A DNA stretch of 64,000 bases from Halomonas sp. CUBES01 (GCF_020991005.1 NZ_JAJLLW010000002.1:1-64000); one strand, 5' to 3'. Shown: positions 17,401-26,723, counted from the stretch's first letter. The notes: a model not told the origin generated them from the letters alone. Numbers and translations are program-made.

Positions 17401-17572
17401 AATAGGGCGGTTTTTTCTCAACCGCAAGCCTGAAATTACGTCGCATTTCAAGTCGTTAGTTGACCGATCGATCAGCTTTTGGGCCGCCGCGCGGGTCTAT
17501 GGCCAGGAAAATGCCGCTGTCTCAAGCGGCTAGCGGCGCCCGGCGTTGCTGTCAGCGTTTGATCGGGCTATT

Positions 17573-17582
17573 TTGTATACAA
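17573..17582. promoter_or_regulatory. TTGTATACAA operator at the puuE promoter
   Basis: This second perfect copy lies 70-79 nt upstream of the puuE start. It is flanked by the same CTATT extension as the other copy, in inverted orientation, which indicates that both promoters use the same repressor or activator. The GntR protein encoded at 10511 is the best candidate. Confidence 0.7.
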
Positions 17583-17651
17583 GTGAGTGGTTGCATTACC
17601 CGCGGCCACACCAGAGTCCATGCACGACTGAATCTGCTTGAGGAGCCGCCC

Positions 17652-18581
17652 ATGACGCCCCGCGATTACCCCCGTGACTTGATCGGTTACGGGCGTACAC
17701 CGCCCCACGCCAACTGGCCGGGTAACGCCAAGATTGCCGTGCAGTTTGTCTTGAATTACGAAGAAGGCGCCGAGAACTGCGTGCTGCACGGTGATGCCGG
17801 CTCGGAACAGTTCTTGTCGGAAATTATCGGTGCGCCGGCCTTCCCCGATCGTCACCTGAGCATGGAGTCGATCTATGAATACGGCGCCCGCGCCGGGGTG
17901 TGGCGGATTCTGCGCGAGTTCGAGAAGCGCGATTTGCCACTCACGGTGTTTGGCGTGGCGATGGCGCTGGAGCGCAACCCCGAGGCCGCCCTGGCCTTCA
18001 AGGAGTTGGGCCATGAAATTGCCTGCCACGGCTATCGCTGGATTCACTATCAGGAAGTCCCCGAACATATCGAGCGCGAACACCTGCAAAACGCCATGGA
18101 GATTTTCCAGCGGCTGTACGGCGAGAAACCGCTGGGCTGGTACACCGGGCGCGACAGCCCCAATACCCGTCGACTGGTGTTGGACGAGGGCGGTTTCCTT
18201 TACGATAGCGACTATTACGGCGACGACCTGCCGTTCTGGACCCAGGTAACCGATAGCCAGGGCAGCGATCACAACCATTTGATCGTGCCCTACACGCTGG
18301 ACAGCAACGACATGCGCTTTGCCGCGCCCCAGGGGTTTAACACTGCGGATCACTTCTTTACCTACCTGCGCGATGCGTTCGATGTGCTCTACGCGGAAGG
18401 GGAGGAGGCGCCCAAGATGCTTTCGGTAGGCATGCATTGCCGTTTATTGGGGCGTCCAGGGCGTTTTCGTGCCTTGCAGCGCTTTTTGGATTACATCGAA
18501 ACCCATGACCGCGTATGGATAGCGCGCCGGGTGGATATCGCCCGCCATTGGGCCGAGCACCATCCCGTAGCTACCCGCTGA
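17652..18581 (+). CDS. puuE: Allantoinase PuuE (metal-independent, polysaccharide-deacetylase fold)
   Basis: This 309-residue enzyme opens the allantoin ring to allantoate. It has the NodB-like fold but belongs to the PuuE branch: DLIGYGRTPPHANWPG at the N-terminus, VQFVLNYEEGAENCVLHGD, then HEIACHGYRW and GWYTGRDSPNTRRL, with the SVGMHCRLLGRPGR ending. I chose MTPRDYP because GAGGAG lies 7 nt before it; the upstream in-frame extension crosses the operator. It is first in a run with allE and allA. Confidence 0.94.
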   Translation: MTPRDYPRDLIGYGRTPPHANWPGNAKIAVQFVLNYEEGAENCVLHGDAGSEQFLSEIIGAPAFPDRHLSMESIYEYGARAGVWRILREFEKRDLPLTVFGVAMALERNPEAALAFKELGHEIACHGYRWIHYQEVPEHIEREHLQNAMEIFQRLYGEKPLGWYTGRDSPNTRRLVLDEGGFLYDSDYYGDDLPFWTQVTDSQGSDHNHLIVPYTLDSNDMRFAAPQGFNTADHFFTYLRDAFDVLYAEGEEAPKMLSVGMHCRLLGRPGRFRALQRFLDYIETHDRVWIARRVDIARHWAEHHPVATR

Positions 18582-18595
18582 TAGGCCGATACACA

Positions 18596-19423
18596 ATGAA
18601 CACACCTACCTATTACGCTCCGACCGGCGGGCATCCGCCGCAGAGCCAGTTAACCGCCGACCGCGCGGTATTTACCGAGGCCTACGCGCTGATCCCCAAG
18701 GGCGTGATGCGCGATATCGTGACCAGCCACCTGCCGTTTTGGGAAGCCACGCGGCTTTGGGTGCTGGCGCGACCGCTGTCGGGGTTTGCCGAAACGTTTT
18801 CCCAGTACATCATGGAAGTGCAGCCGGACGGTGGTAGCGACAAGCCCGAGCTGGATACCCAGGCGGAAGGCGTGCTGTTTATCGTCGAGGGTGAGTTAAC
18901 GCTTACCCTCTCCGGCGAGCGTCATACGATGACGCCGGGTGGCTATGCGTTCATTCCGCCGGGGAGTCATTGGCAGGTGCGCAATGAATCCGCCGCGCCC
19001 GTGCGCTTTCACTGGGTGCGCAAGGCGTATGAGTTTGTCGAAGGGCTGGAGGTGCCCAAGGCGTTCGTGACCAACGAGCAGGCTATCGCCCCGATCGAGA
19101 TGCCGGGTACCGAGGGCCGCTGGGCTACCACGCGCTTTGTTGAACCCGATGATGTGCGTCACGACATGCACGTCAATATCGTCACCTTCCAGCCGGGCGG
19201 GGTAATTCCGTTTGATGAAACCCATGTCATGGAGCACGGCCTGTACGTGCTGGAGGGCAAGGCGGTCTATCACCTCAATCAGAACTGGGTGGAAGTCGAG
19301 GCGGGGGACTTCATGTGGCTGCGCGCGTTCTGCCCTCAGGCGTGTTACGCCGGTGGCCCCGGGCCGTTCCGCTATTTATTGTATAAAGACGTTAACCGTC
19401 ACCCCGCTCTTCGTCTGCGATAA
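18596..19423 (+). CDS. allE: (S)-ureidoglycine aminohydrolase (bicupin)
   Basis: This 275-residue protein has two cupin domains and releases ammonia from S-ureidoglycine to give S-ureidoglycolate. The first cupin covers residues 65-140 (GVLFIVEGELTLTL, GGYAFIPPGSHWQV). The second covers 185-265, with the Mn ligands in PFDETHVMEHGLYVLEGK. No strong ribosome site precedes the ATG at 18596, 15 nt after puuE, so translation may be coupled. No allantoate amidohydrolase gene (allC) is in the window. Confidence 0.9.
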   Translation: MNTPTYYAPTGGHPPQSQLTADRAVFTEAYALIPKGVMRDIVTSHLPFWEATRLWVLARPLSGFAETFSQYIMEVQPDGGSDKPELDTQAEGVLFIVEGELTLTLSGERHTMTPGGYAFIPPGSHWQVRNESAAPVRFHWVRKAYEFVEGLEVPKAFVTNEQAIAPIEMPGTEGRWATTRFVEPDDVRHDMHVNIVTFQPGGVIPFDETHVMEHGLYVLEGKAVYHLNQNWVEVEAGDFMWLRAFCPQACYAGGPGPFRYLLYKDVNRHPALRLR

Positions 19424-19440
19424 CGTTCAAGGACAACGCT

Positions 19441-19932
19441 ATGCTGGAACTAACCGCCGAGCCGCTGACCGCAGACGCCTTTACGCCCTTTGGCGAGGTG
19501 ATCGATGCTCGCACGTCAGATTCATTTCCCATCAATGCCGGGCGCACCCAACGCCATCACGATCTGGCGACGGTCGAAACACTGGGCGATAACGCCCGCA
19601 CCTTGATCAATATCTTCGTCAGCCAGCCGGTGACGCTTCCGCTGGATCTTACGTTTCTTGAGCGCCACCCGCTGGGTAGCCAGGCGTTTATGCCGCTGCA
19701 TCAGGAGCGTTTTATTGTCGTGGTGGCCCCGCCCGGCGAGCAGATTAATGCTGAGGATGTGCGCGCGTTCGTGACCGATGGCGGCCAGGGCGTGAATTAT
19801 CACGCGGGGACCTGGCACGCCATTCAGTCGGTGCTGGAGCGCGAGGGTGAGTTTTTGGTCGTGGATCGAGGTGGCGATGGCAATAACTGCGACGAGCACC
19901 CATTGACGTTGCGGGTTCATCTAAACGAATAG
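19441..19932 (+). CDS. allA: Ureidoglycolate lyase AllA
   Basis: This 163-residue enzyme splits ureidoglycolate into glyoxylate and urea. Family features are LTADAFTPFGEVID at the N-terminus, ERHPLGSQAFMPL near residue 78, GVNYHAGTWHA near 120 and VVDRGG near 140. It starts 17 nt after allE. The glyoxylate it makes joins the pool also fed by glycolate oxidase and drained by the GhrA-type reductase of this window. About 80 nt separate it from pyk and no terminator is visible there. Confidence 0.94.
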   Translation: MLELTAEPLTADAFTPFGEVIDARTSDSFPINAGRTQRHHDLATVETLGDNARTLINIFVSQPVTLPLDLTFLERHPLGSQAFMPLHQERFIVVVAPPGEQINAEDVRAFVTDGGQGVNYHAGTWHAIQSVLEREGEFLVVDRGGDGNNCDEHPLTLRVHLNE

Positions 19933-20014
19933 CGCAGGGTGTTGCATAGCGGTCATGTTTAGCGCTTTATACTGATAGGCTAGTGATTATCAACGTTAAG
20001 CGCCCGGGAGCTTT

Positions 20015-21499
20015 ATGAACGCACTGCATCATTCCTCTATTCGCCGTACCAAAATTGTCGCCACGCTAGGACCTGCCAGTGATCGCGAGGGCGTGCTGGA
20101 TGCCATGCTTGCGGCGGGGGTAGATGTGGTACGGCTGAATTTCTCCCACGGCACCGCCGACGATCACCGTCGCCGCCTGCAGCAGGTGCGCGAAGCCGCC
20201 GCCAAGCTGGGCCGCAGCGTGGCGGTGCTCGGCGATCTTCAAGGCCCCAAGATTCGCGTCGCGCGCTTTAAAGAAGGCGCGGTGATGCTGGAAGAAGGTC
20301 AGCCGTTTATTCTCGATATGGCGATGGACGGTAACGCGGGCGATGCCACTCAGGTCGGCTGCGATTACAAGACCCTCGCCGACGACGTGACGTCAGGCGA
20401 CCGTTTACTGCTCGACGACGGCCGCGTCGTGCTGGATGTCACCGAGGTGCAAGGCACCCAGGTGCATACCACGGTGGTGGTGGGCGGTAAGCTCTCCAAC
20501 AACAAGGGCATCAACAAGCAGGGCGGTGGTCTGTCGGCCCCCGCACTGACCGAGAAAGACAAAGCCGACCTGAAAACCGCCGTCGAGATCGGCGTTGATT
20601 ATCTGGCGATATCCTTCCCTCGTCATGCGCAAGACATGCTTGAAGCACGCCGCCTGCTGGGCGAGGCGGGGGCTGAGATTGGCCTGGTCGCCAAGGTGGA
20701 ACGTGCCGAAGCGGTGGCCGATGACGCCACCCTGGACGGCATTATCGCAGCTTCCGAGGCGGTGATGGTCGCCCGCGGTGACCTGGGCGTCGAGATTGGC
20801 GATGCCCAACTGGTCGGGGTGCAAAAGCGCATGATCAAGCGCGCCCGCACGCTCAACCGCGCGGTGATCACCGCCACGCAAATGATGGAAAGCATGATTG
20901 CGGCGCCGCTGCCCACCCGCGCCGAAGTGTTCGATGTGGCCAATGCGGTGCTGGATGGCAGCGATGCGGTCATGCTGTCGGCCGAGACGGCGGCGGGGGA
21001 CTACCCGGTAGAAACCGTCGATGCCATGGCGCGGGTCTGTCTGGGGGCTGAACGGGAAAAAACGGCCCAGGAATCGGGCCACCGCATTCACGAAGGCTTT
21101 ACCCGGCCTGACGAGACCATTGCGCTTTCCGCGATGTACGCGGCGAACCATATGGAAGGCGTCACGGCGATTGCCTGCATGACCTCGTCGGGCTATACCC
21201 CGCTGATCGCCTCACGCATTCGCTCGGGGCTGCCGATTGTCGGCCTGGCGCATAACCCCATCGCTCAGCGTCGCATGGCGCTGTATCGCGGCGTGGTCTC
21301 GCTGCCGTTCGATACGTCTGCCATGACCGCCACTGAGCTCAATGACCGCGCCCTCCAGGTGCTGGTCAAACAGGGCGTGGCGAAGGTCGGCGATTACGTG
21401 ATTCTGACCCGTGGCGACCACATGAACGCCCACGGCGGTACCAACACCATGAAGGTCATGACCATTACCGAACAGCACCTCGACCCGCAGGCGGGCTGA
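20015..21499 (+). CDS. pyk: Pyruvate kinase
   Basis: This 494-residue glycolytic enzyme turns phosphoenolpyruvate and ADP into pyruvate and ATP. The N-terminal [13 protein letters not shown], the VVRLNFSHG segment, the metal-binding KVERAEAV and the signature [12 protein letters not shown] are all present. The [10 protein letters not shown] stretch and a C-terminal allosteric domain complete the protein. Its stop is only 3 nt before the modA start, an unusual pairing. A GGGAG site precedes the ATG. Confidence 0.96.
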   Translation: MNALHHSSIRRTKIVATLGPASDREGVLDAMLAAGVDVVRLNFSHGTADDHRRRLQQVREAAAKLGRSVAVLGDLQGPKIRVARFKEGAVMLEEGQPFILDMAMDGNAGDATQVGCDYKTLADDVTSGDRLLLDDGRVVLDVTEVQGTQVHTTVVVGGKLSNNKGINKQGGGLSAPALTEKDKADLKTAVEIGVDYLAISFPRHAQDMLEARRLLGEAGAEIGLVAKVERAEAVADDATLDGIIAASEAVMVARGDLGVEIGDAQLVGVQKRMIKRARTLNRAVITATQMMESMIAAPLPTRAEVFDVANAVLDGSDAVMLSAETAAGDYPVETVDAMARVCLGAEREKTAQESGHRIHEGFTRPDETIALSAMYAANHMEGVTAIACMTSSGYTPLIASRIRSGLPIVGLAHNPIAQRRMALYRGVVSLPFDTSAMTATELNDRALQVLVKQGVAKVGDYVILTRGDHMNAHGGTNTMKVMTITEQHLDPQAG

Positions 21500-21502
21500 A
21501 CG

Positions 21503-22273
21503 ATGCGCAGGTTATGGCTGATGGTATGGCTGATGCTTATTGCACTGCCCGCCTCGGCGGGGACGGCAACGGTAGCGGCGGCCTCTTCGCTGCAGTTCGC
21601 GCTCACTGAGGCCGCCACACGCTTTGAGCAAGAGAGCGGCCACACGCTGCGGCTCAACTTTGGCTCCTCGGGTAATTTTCGCCGCCAGATCGCCCAGGGA
21701 GCGCCCTTCGAACTGTTTCTGTCAGCCGACGAGCGTTATGTGGCAGCGCTGCATGAAGACGGCTATACGCTCGACGCCGGGGTGATTTACGCCCGTGGGC
21801 GCCTAGTGTGGCTACAGTCAGCGACGCAGGGCAACGTCCCGGATGCAAGCGCCCCGCTAGCGGGCGTTGAACAGGCGCTGGTGCGTCAGGCCAAGGGAGA
21901 GCGGCCGCGCATTGCGCTGGCCAACCCCGACCATGCACCGTATGGCGTTGCCGCGCAGCAAGTCCTTACTCATGCGGGCTTTTGGGAGGCAAGTCGCGCG
22001 CTTCACGTGCTGGGCGAAAACGTCTCTCAGGCCGCGCAGTTTGCGCTCACTGACGACGCCCAGGGCGGGCTGGTGGCCTATTCATTGGCGCTGGCCCCCG
22101 CGTTAGCCGAACGAAGTGAGTACGTACTTATCCCTGAGGGTTGGCACCAGCCGCTGCGCCAGCGCATGGTGCTTACCCGCCAGGCCGGTGACACCGCCCG
22201 CGCGTTTTATGCCTGGCTGCAGCAGGACGAGGCTCGCGCTATCTTTCAACAATACGGGTTCAGTACAGACTGA
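21503..22273 (+). CDS. modA: Molybdate ABC transporter substrate-binding protein ModA
   Basis: This 256-residue periplasmic protein binds molybdate. A signal peptide (MRRLWLMVWLMLIALPASAG) precedes the characteristic AAASSLQFALTEAA N-terminus and the FGSSGNFRRQIAQGAPFELFLSADE segment, cited in parts, whose serines bind the oxyanion. Family positions near PDHAPYG are also present. It starts 3 nt after pyk and its stop overlaps the modB ATG by one base. Molybdate import would support Mo enzymes such as xanthine dehydrogenase upstream of urate. Confidence 0.93.
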   Translation: MRRLWLMVWLMLIALPASAGTATVAAASSLQFALTEAATRFEQESGHTLRLNFGSSGNFRRQIAQGAPFELFLSADERYVAALHEDGYTLDAGVIYARGRLVWLQSATQGNVPDASAPLAGVEQALVRQAKGERPRIALANPDHAPYGVAAQQVLTHAGFWEASRALHVLGENVSQAAQFALTDDAQGGLVAYSLALAPALAERSEYVLIPEGWHQPLRQRMVLTRQAGDTARAFYAWLQQDEARAIFQQYGFSTD

Positions 22274-22941
22274 TGGATTGGTCGGCGCTCTCGGTGTCAC
22301 TGCGCCTGGCGGCGCTGACGTGCGTGTTTTTGCTGCCCCTCGGCATCTTGCTCGGCCGCTGGCTGGCGGTTGCCCGGTTTCGTGGCAAAGGGCTGTGCGA
22401 AGCGCTGGTGGCGCTGCCGCTGGTGCTGCCGCCGACGGTGCTCGGCTTTTATCTGCTGCAAAGCTTTGGCCGCGAAGCGCCGGTCGGCCAGCTGTGGATG
22501 ACGCTGACCGGCGGCGGGCTCAACTTCACCTTCAGCGGTATCCTGCTGGCGTCGCTGGTGGCCAACCTGCCGTTTGCCGTCCAGCCGATCCAGCGTGCCT
22601 TTGAGCACGTGCCCCACAACCTGCGCGAGGCGGCATGGTGCAGCGGGCTTGGCCCCTGGCAAACCCTGCTGCGCATTGAGCTTCCGTTGGTATGGCCGGG
22701 TATCCTGTCTGCGTCTGCGCTGACCTTCGCCCACACCCTGGGGGAGTTTGGCGTCATCCTGATGGTCGGCGGGGCGATCGATGGCGAAACGCGTACCCTG
22801 GCGATTGCCATCTACGACCGAGTGCAGGCTTTTGACGAGCAGGGCGCGGCGCAGATGGCGGCGCTATTGCTGGTCGTCTCCTTTACTACCCTGGGCGTGG
22901 TCTACGGCCTGGCGGGCCGCCGGAGGTGGGCGCGTGGCTAG
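22273..22941 (+). CDS. modB: Molybdate ABC transporter permease ModB
   Basis: This 222-residue inner-membrane permease has five or six hydrophobic segments and the cytoplasmic EAAWCSGLGPWQTLLRIELP coupling loop that binds ModC. TLGEFGVILMVGG near residue 155 is typical of ModB. The start overlaps the modA stop (TGATG), and its end overlaps modC by 8 nt, so the three subunits are translationally coupled. Confidence 0.94.
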   Translation: MDWSALSVSLRLAALTCVFLLPLGILLGRWLAVARFRGKGLCEALVALPLVLPPTVLGFYLLQSFGREAPVGQLWMTLTGGGLNFTFSGILLASLVANLPFAVQPIQRAFEHVPHNLREAAWCSGLGPWQTLLRIELPLVWPGILSASALTFAHTLGEFGVILMVGGAIDGETRTLAIAIYDRVQAFDEQGAAQMAALLLVVSFTTLGVVYGLAGRRRWARG

Positions 22942-24061
22942 GCTTCAGGTTAATGTGCAGCAGGCGGGGCCGATCCCCCTCGATGCCCGGTTCGGCTGCT
23001 TGCCCGGTGAGCTGCTGGCGCTGGTGGGCCCTTCGGGCAGCGGTAAAACCACCTTGCTGCGCGCGATTGCGGGGCTCTATCGCCCTCAGCATGGGCATAT
23101 TGAATGCGCCGGTGATACCTGGCTGGATACCCGGCATCAGCATTCACTATCGCCCCAGCGGCGCCGGGTAGGCATGGTGTTTCAGGATTACGCGCTGTTT
23201 CCCCATCTGACTGCGCTTGCCAATATTGCGCTTCCGCTGCGCCATTTGCCGCAACCGCAGCGCCGCCTGAAAGCCGCAGCGTGGCTTGAAACCGTGCGCT
23301 TGAAGGGGTTGGAGAACCGCTATCCGAGCGAGCTTTCCGGCGGCCAGCGCCAGCGCGTGGCGCTCGCCCGGGCATTGGCCCGCGACCCCCAGGTGCTGCT
23401 GCTCGATGAGCCGTTTTCGGCGGTGGATCAGGTCACCAGGCGGCGCCTCCAGCGCGAGCTGGCCAGGCTTCGCCAGCACATCTCGATACCCATTGTGCTG
23501 GTCACCCACGACCTTGAAGAAGCTTCGGCGCTGGCGGATCAGATCTGCGTGCTGCATAACGGCAATAGCCTCCAGCAGGCGTCTCCCGAGACGCTGTTTC
23601 GAACCCCGGCCTCGCCCAGCGTGGCGCGCTTGCTGGATCGGCACAACGTCTATCAGGGGCAGGTGGTTGAGTCGGCGGGAACGCACCGCCTGCGCTGGGG
23701 AAACGTGGAGCTGGACGTCGCGACGGGGCTTGAAGGGCTTGCGCCAGGCACGCAGGTGGCATGGTATCTGCCGCCGTCTGACATCGTGCTGCATCGTCGC
23801 GGACGACCTTCCCACGGTGAACGCGAAAACCCGGTGGCGGCGAGCGTTGACGATATGCTGGTGCTTGGCAGCATGACGTCGGTGGCGTTGCGCGTTCCAC
23901 ATGGCGATGTGCTACGTTTCGATATCGCCACCCACGCCGCACGGCGTAATGACTTGACGCCCGGCGCCGCCGTCCATGTGTCCCTGCTGGCGGGGGGCAT
24001 CCATTTAATGCCAGGACAGGGCGACGACATGACGCCCAACGAGAAAAGGACACCGATATGA
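22934..24061 (+). CDS. modC: Molybdate ABC transporter ATP-binding protein ModC
   Basis: This 375-residue ATPase energises ModB. Walker A GPSGSGKTTLL is near residue 32, the signature LSGGQRQRVALARALA near 134, Walker B LLLDEPFSAVD near 155 and the switch His in VTHD near 190. A C-terminal TOBE/MOP-like region after about residue 235 may bind the oxyanion. I chose the GTG at 22934 because CGGAGG lies 7 nt upstream; the longer frame lies inside modB. Confidence 0.94.
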   Translation: MARLQVNVQQAGPIPLDARFGCLPGELLALVGPSGSGKTTLLRAIAGLYRPQHGHIECAGDTWLDTRHQHSLSPQRRRVGMVFQDYALFPHLTALANIALPLRHLPQPQRRLKAAAWLETVRLKGLENRYPSELSGGQRQRVALARALARDPQVLLLDEPFSAVDQVTRRRLQRELARLRQHISIPIVLVTHDLEEASALADQICVLHNGNSLQQASPETLFRTPASPSVARLLDRHNVYQGQVVESAGTHRLRWGNVELDVATGLEGLAPGTQVAWYLPPSDIVLHRRGRPSHGERENPVAASVDDMLVLGSMTSVALRVPHGDVLRFDIATHAARRNDLTPGAAVHVSLLAGGIHLMPGQGDDMTPNEKRTPI

Positions 24062-24573
24062 CCATGAACCGGCGGACGCTGCTCAAGACGTCACTCATGT
24101 TGCCGTTGTCGCTGATGCTGCCCGGCGGCTCCCTGTGGGCCCAGGAGGCGGCAAGCGACGCCGATACCCTGGCGCTGGCGATTCATACCGAGCAGGGCCC
24201 GCATCGTTTGACGGTGGAAGTGGCCAAGTCGCTGGCCCAGCGTCAGCAAGGCCTGATGGGGCGTGAGACGCTCGGCGAAAAGCGCGGCATGCTGTTTGTC
24301 TTCGAGCGCGAACAGGCGCCCGGCAAAGGCTTCTGGATGTACCGTACCCTGATCCCTTTGGACATCGCCTTCATCGATGACGACGGCCGCATCGTCGCGA
24401 TTGATACCATGCAGCCCTGTGAGTCGTCGTCGCCCCGCGACTGCCCCTCTTACCCAGCGGGCGCCGCCTACCATGCGGCGCTGGAAGTCAACGCCGGCTA
24501 TTTTGCCGAGCGTGGCATCAACGTGGGTGATTGTGTTTCCGTCCCGGATGAAGCCGGTTTCTGCCAGCCCTAG
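24058..24573 (+). CDS. DUF192 family exported protein
   Basis: This 171-residue protein has an N-terminal signal of twin-arginine appearance (NRRTLLK then a hydrophobic run to about residue 28). A DUF192 domain follows, with SLAQRQQGLMGRE, GMLFVFE, GFWMYRTLIPLDIAFID and AALEVNAGYFAERGI. The molecular function of the family is unknown. Its ATG overlaps the modC stop (ATGA), so it is probably the last gene of the pyk-mod transcript. Its TAG stop shares the self-complementary CTAG with the stop of the converging EamA gene. Confidence 0.88.
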   Translation: MTMNRRTLLKTSLMLPLSLMLPGGSLWAQEAASDADTLALAIHTEQGPHRLTVEVAKSLAQRQQGLMGRETLGEKRGMLFVFEREQAPGKGFWMYRTLIPLDIAFIDDDGRIVAIDTMQPCESSSPRDCPSYPAGAAYHAALEVNAGYFAERGINVGDCVSVPDEAGFCQP

Positions 24574-25424
24574 ACCGGGCGACGGCGAAATTTGATCACA
24601 ATCAGGGCAATGCCCGCGATCACCAGGCCGCCGCCCATTAGCTTGTGCACGCCTAGGCTGTCGCCCATCAACAGTGCGCCCAGGCCTACCGCCAATACCG
24701 GTACGAGCAGCGTCATGGGCACCACACGGTTGACGGGGTGGCGGCGCAGCAGCGCGTACCAGATGCCATAAGCGACAATCGACGACATCACGGCGGTATA
24801 GACCATTGCCCCCCAGCCCAACCAGCTCGCTTGCTGTACTGCCTGCCACTGGCCACTCTCGAACAGCCACGAACCCAGCGCGACCTGGGGTACGGCAAAC
24901 AGCGCGACCCAGCCTGCCAGCGCCATCGGCGCAATCGGCGGGCCACGCTTGATCAATAGCTGCGATACCGCCCAGCCCATGGCGCTACACAAAAGAATCG
25001 CCAGGGGAAGGGGCGTCGGTAAGGTGGGGCCCCCCGCTAATACGATAATGCCCGCAAACGAGAGCAGCAGCCCGACAACACGTTTGGGGCCTAGCTTCTC
25101 TTTCAGAAAGATCACCGCCAGCAGCGTGGCAAAGGGCGTGCCCATCTGCACTAAAAGCGCACCGGTACCCGCCTCGGCCTGCTGTAAGCCAATAAACAGC
25201 AGGCCGAAATGCAGGCTGCCGAAGGTGAAGGAAAGTAATAGCAAAAAAGGCAACTGGGCTCGGGCTACCGGATAGAAGGGCACCAGCAGCACGGCGACCA
25301 GCGTAAAGCGCAGCGTGGTCATCAACAGCGGCGGGAGTTCTGCGACGCCGACCTTGATAACAATAATATTCAACGCCCAAATGGCGATAACGAATAAGCC
25401 GAGCAGCAGGTCGCGTAGGGGCAC
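24570..25424 (-). CDS. EamA/DMT superfamily transporter
   Basis: This 284-residue protein has ten hydrophobic segments in two EamA repeats (about residues 5-135 and 145-275). The repeats contain LLGLFVIAIWALNIIVIKVG and LLIKRGPPIAPMALAGWVAL, as in the RhaT/YdcZ-like drug and metabolite exporters; the substrate is unknown. The start read here is a GTG with a modest CGGAC site. It converges on the DUF192 gene with a 4-nt overlap. Confidence 0.85.
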   Translation of the reverse strand: MPLRDLLLGLFVIAIWALNIIVIKVGVAELPPLLMTTLRFTLVAVLLVPFYPVARAQLPFLLLLSFTFGSLHFGLLFIGLQQAEAGTGALLVQMGTPFATLLAVIFLKEKLGPKRVVGLLLSFAGIIVLAGGPTLPTPLPLAILLCSAMGWAVSQLLIKRGPPIAPMALAGWVALFAVPQVALGSWLFESGQWQAVQQASWLGWGAMVYTAVMSSIVAYGIWYALLRRHPVNRVVPMTLLVPVLAVGLGALLMGDSLGVHKLMGGGLVIAGIALIVIKFRRRPV

Positions 25425-25503
25425 GTTGATGTCCGTTGATAGGTGTAAATTATTGCCATTGTATCAGCTTGGTTAAGTGCCAGAATGATCGGGTGACAAG
25501 TAG

Positions 25504-25550
25504 CTGCCTTCCCATCATCTGACGGGTGAACGCGACGACCCGTAAGGCAG
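25504..25550 (+). other. Potential structured leader before dctP
   Basis: CTGCCTT (25504-25510) can pair with AAGGCAG (25544-25550). ACGGGT (25522-25527) can pair with the adjoining ACCCGT (25538-25543), giving a two-part stem with an 11-nt bulge. It lies in the 260-nt gap before dctP, which otherwise shows no ORF. Function is unknown and could be chance. Confidence 0.35.
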
Positions 25551-25684
25551 GATGACGCTGTCGTTCATGCCGAACTTGGGTGGCTTCTTTTTGTGAGTGA
25601 AGTGCTTACAATGAAATGGAGCTCCACCAACGGCGTTGTGCCGTTGCATACACCACCATAAAAATCGATAAAAAAGGATCTGTT

Positions 25685-26695
25685 ATGACGCTGACACGCT
25701 CAATGGCTTGCGTTTCCACCGGTCTCGCCGGTGCGCTGCTGCTGTCTTTTTCGTTCTCGGCGCAGGCGCGCGAACTGTCCGTTTCAACGGTATTGCCCGA
25801 TGCCTTTCCCTGGGGCCAGGCGGCGGAAAAGTGGGCAGAATTGGTCGAGGAACGCAGCGACGGTGAGCTGACGATGCGGGTATATCCCAATTCTCAGCTG
25901 GTATCCGGTGACCAGACACGCGAATTTTCGGCCATGCGCTCGGGGCTCATCGATGCGGCGGTCGGTTCGACCATCAACTGGTCGCCGCAGGTGCCCGAGC
26001 TCAATCTCTTCTCGCTGCCGTTCTTCATTCCCGATGAAGCGGCCGTCGACGCGGTCACCGGTGGGGAAGCCGGTGACATGGTGTTCGAGGCGATCGAGTC
26101 GCGCGGCGTGATACCGCTTGCCTGGGGCGAAAATGGCTTCCGTCAGGTCTCCAACTCCCAGGGCCCCATCAGCGAGCCCGAGGATCTGGAAGGCCTGAAG
26201 ATTCGCGTCGTCGGGTCGCCGCTGTTCCAGGATACGTTCTCGGCGCTGAATGCCGACCCCACGCAAATGAGCTGGGCGGATGCCAAGCCTGCGCTTACTA
26301 CCGGGGCGGTAGACGGTCAGGAAAACCCGCTTTCGGTATTTGATGTGGCGCGCATTGACCAGGTCGGTCAAGAGCACTTGACGCTGTGGAACTATATGAA
26401 CGACCCGCTGATTTTCGCTGTTAACCAGCAGGTATGGCAGTCGCTTAGCGAAGAACACCGTACCCTGCTGCGCGACACCGCCGTCGAGGCAGGCGAGTGG
26501 GAAATCGCTATGACGCGTGAAGAAGAGAGCGATCGCCTCGCGGCTATTCGGGAGCGCGGCGTCACGGTGACGGAGCTGACCGATGCGCAGTACCAAGCCT
26601 TTGTTGACGCCACACACGCTGTATACGATGAGTGGGCACCGCGGATTGGTGAAGATCTCGTAGAGGCCGCACAGACGGCTATCGACGCTCGCTAG
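25685..26695 (+). CDS. dctP: TRAP transporter substrate-binding protein DctP
   Basis: This 336-residue periplasmic binding protein delivers a carboxylate-type ligand to DctQM. A signal peptide ends near residue 27 (SAQA). The DctP fold shows RVYPNSQLVSGDQTREFSAM, GLKIRVVGSPLFQ with the conserved ligand-binding arginine of the family, and AVDGQENPLSVF. AAGGA precedes the ATG. A hairpin after its stop may raise its level over the membrane genes. The ligand cannot be told; ectoine (TeaA type) is one possibility among many. Confidence 0.9.
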   Translation: MTLTRSMACVSTGLAGALLLSFSFSAQARELSVSTVLPDAFPWGQAAEKWAELVEERSDGELTMRVYPNSQLVSGDQTREFSAMRSGLIDAAVGSTINWSPQVPELNLFSLPFFIPDEAAVDAVTGGEAGDMVFEAIESRGVIPLAWGENGFRQVSNSQGPISEPEDLEGLKIRVVGSPLFQDTFSALNADPTQMSWADAKPALTTGAVDGQENPLSVFDVARIDQVGQEHLTLWNYMNDPLIFAVNQQVWQSLSEEHRTLLRDTAVEAGEWEIAMTREEESDRLAAIRERGVTVTELTDAQYQAFVDATHAVYDEWAPRIGEDLVEAAQTAIDAR

Positions 26696-26723
26696 GCACA
26701 GCCTATTCATTTTTATTGTTTTC

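Noticed and set aside
17460..17651. N-terminal extension of puuE from 17460
   Set aside because: It would cross the TTGTATACAA operator and lacks a ribosome site; GAGGAG supports the ATG at 17652.
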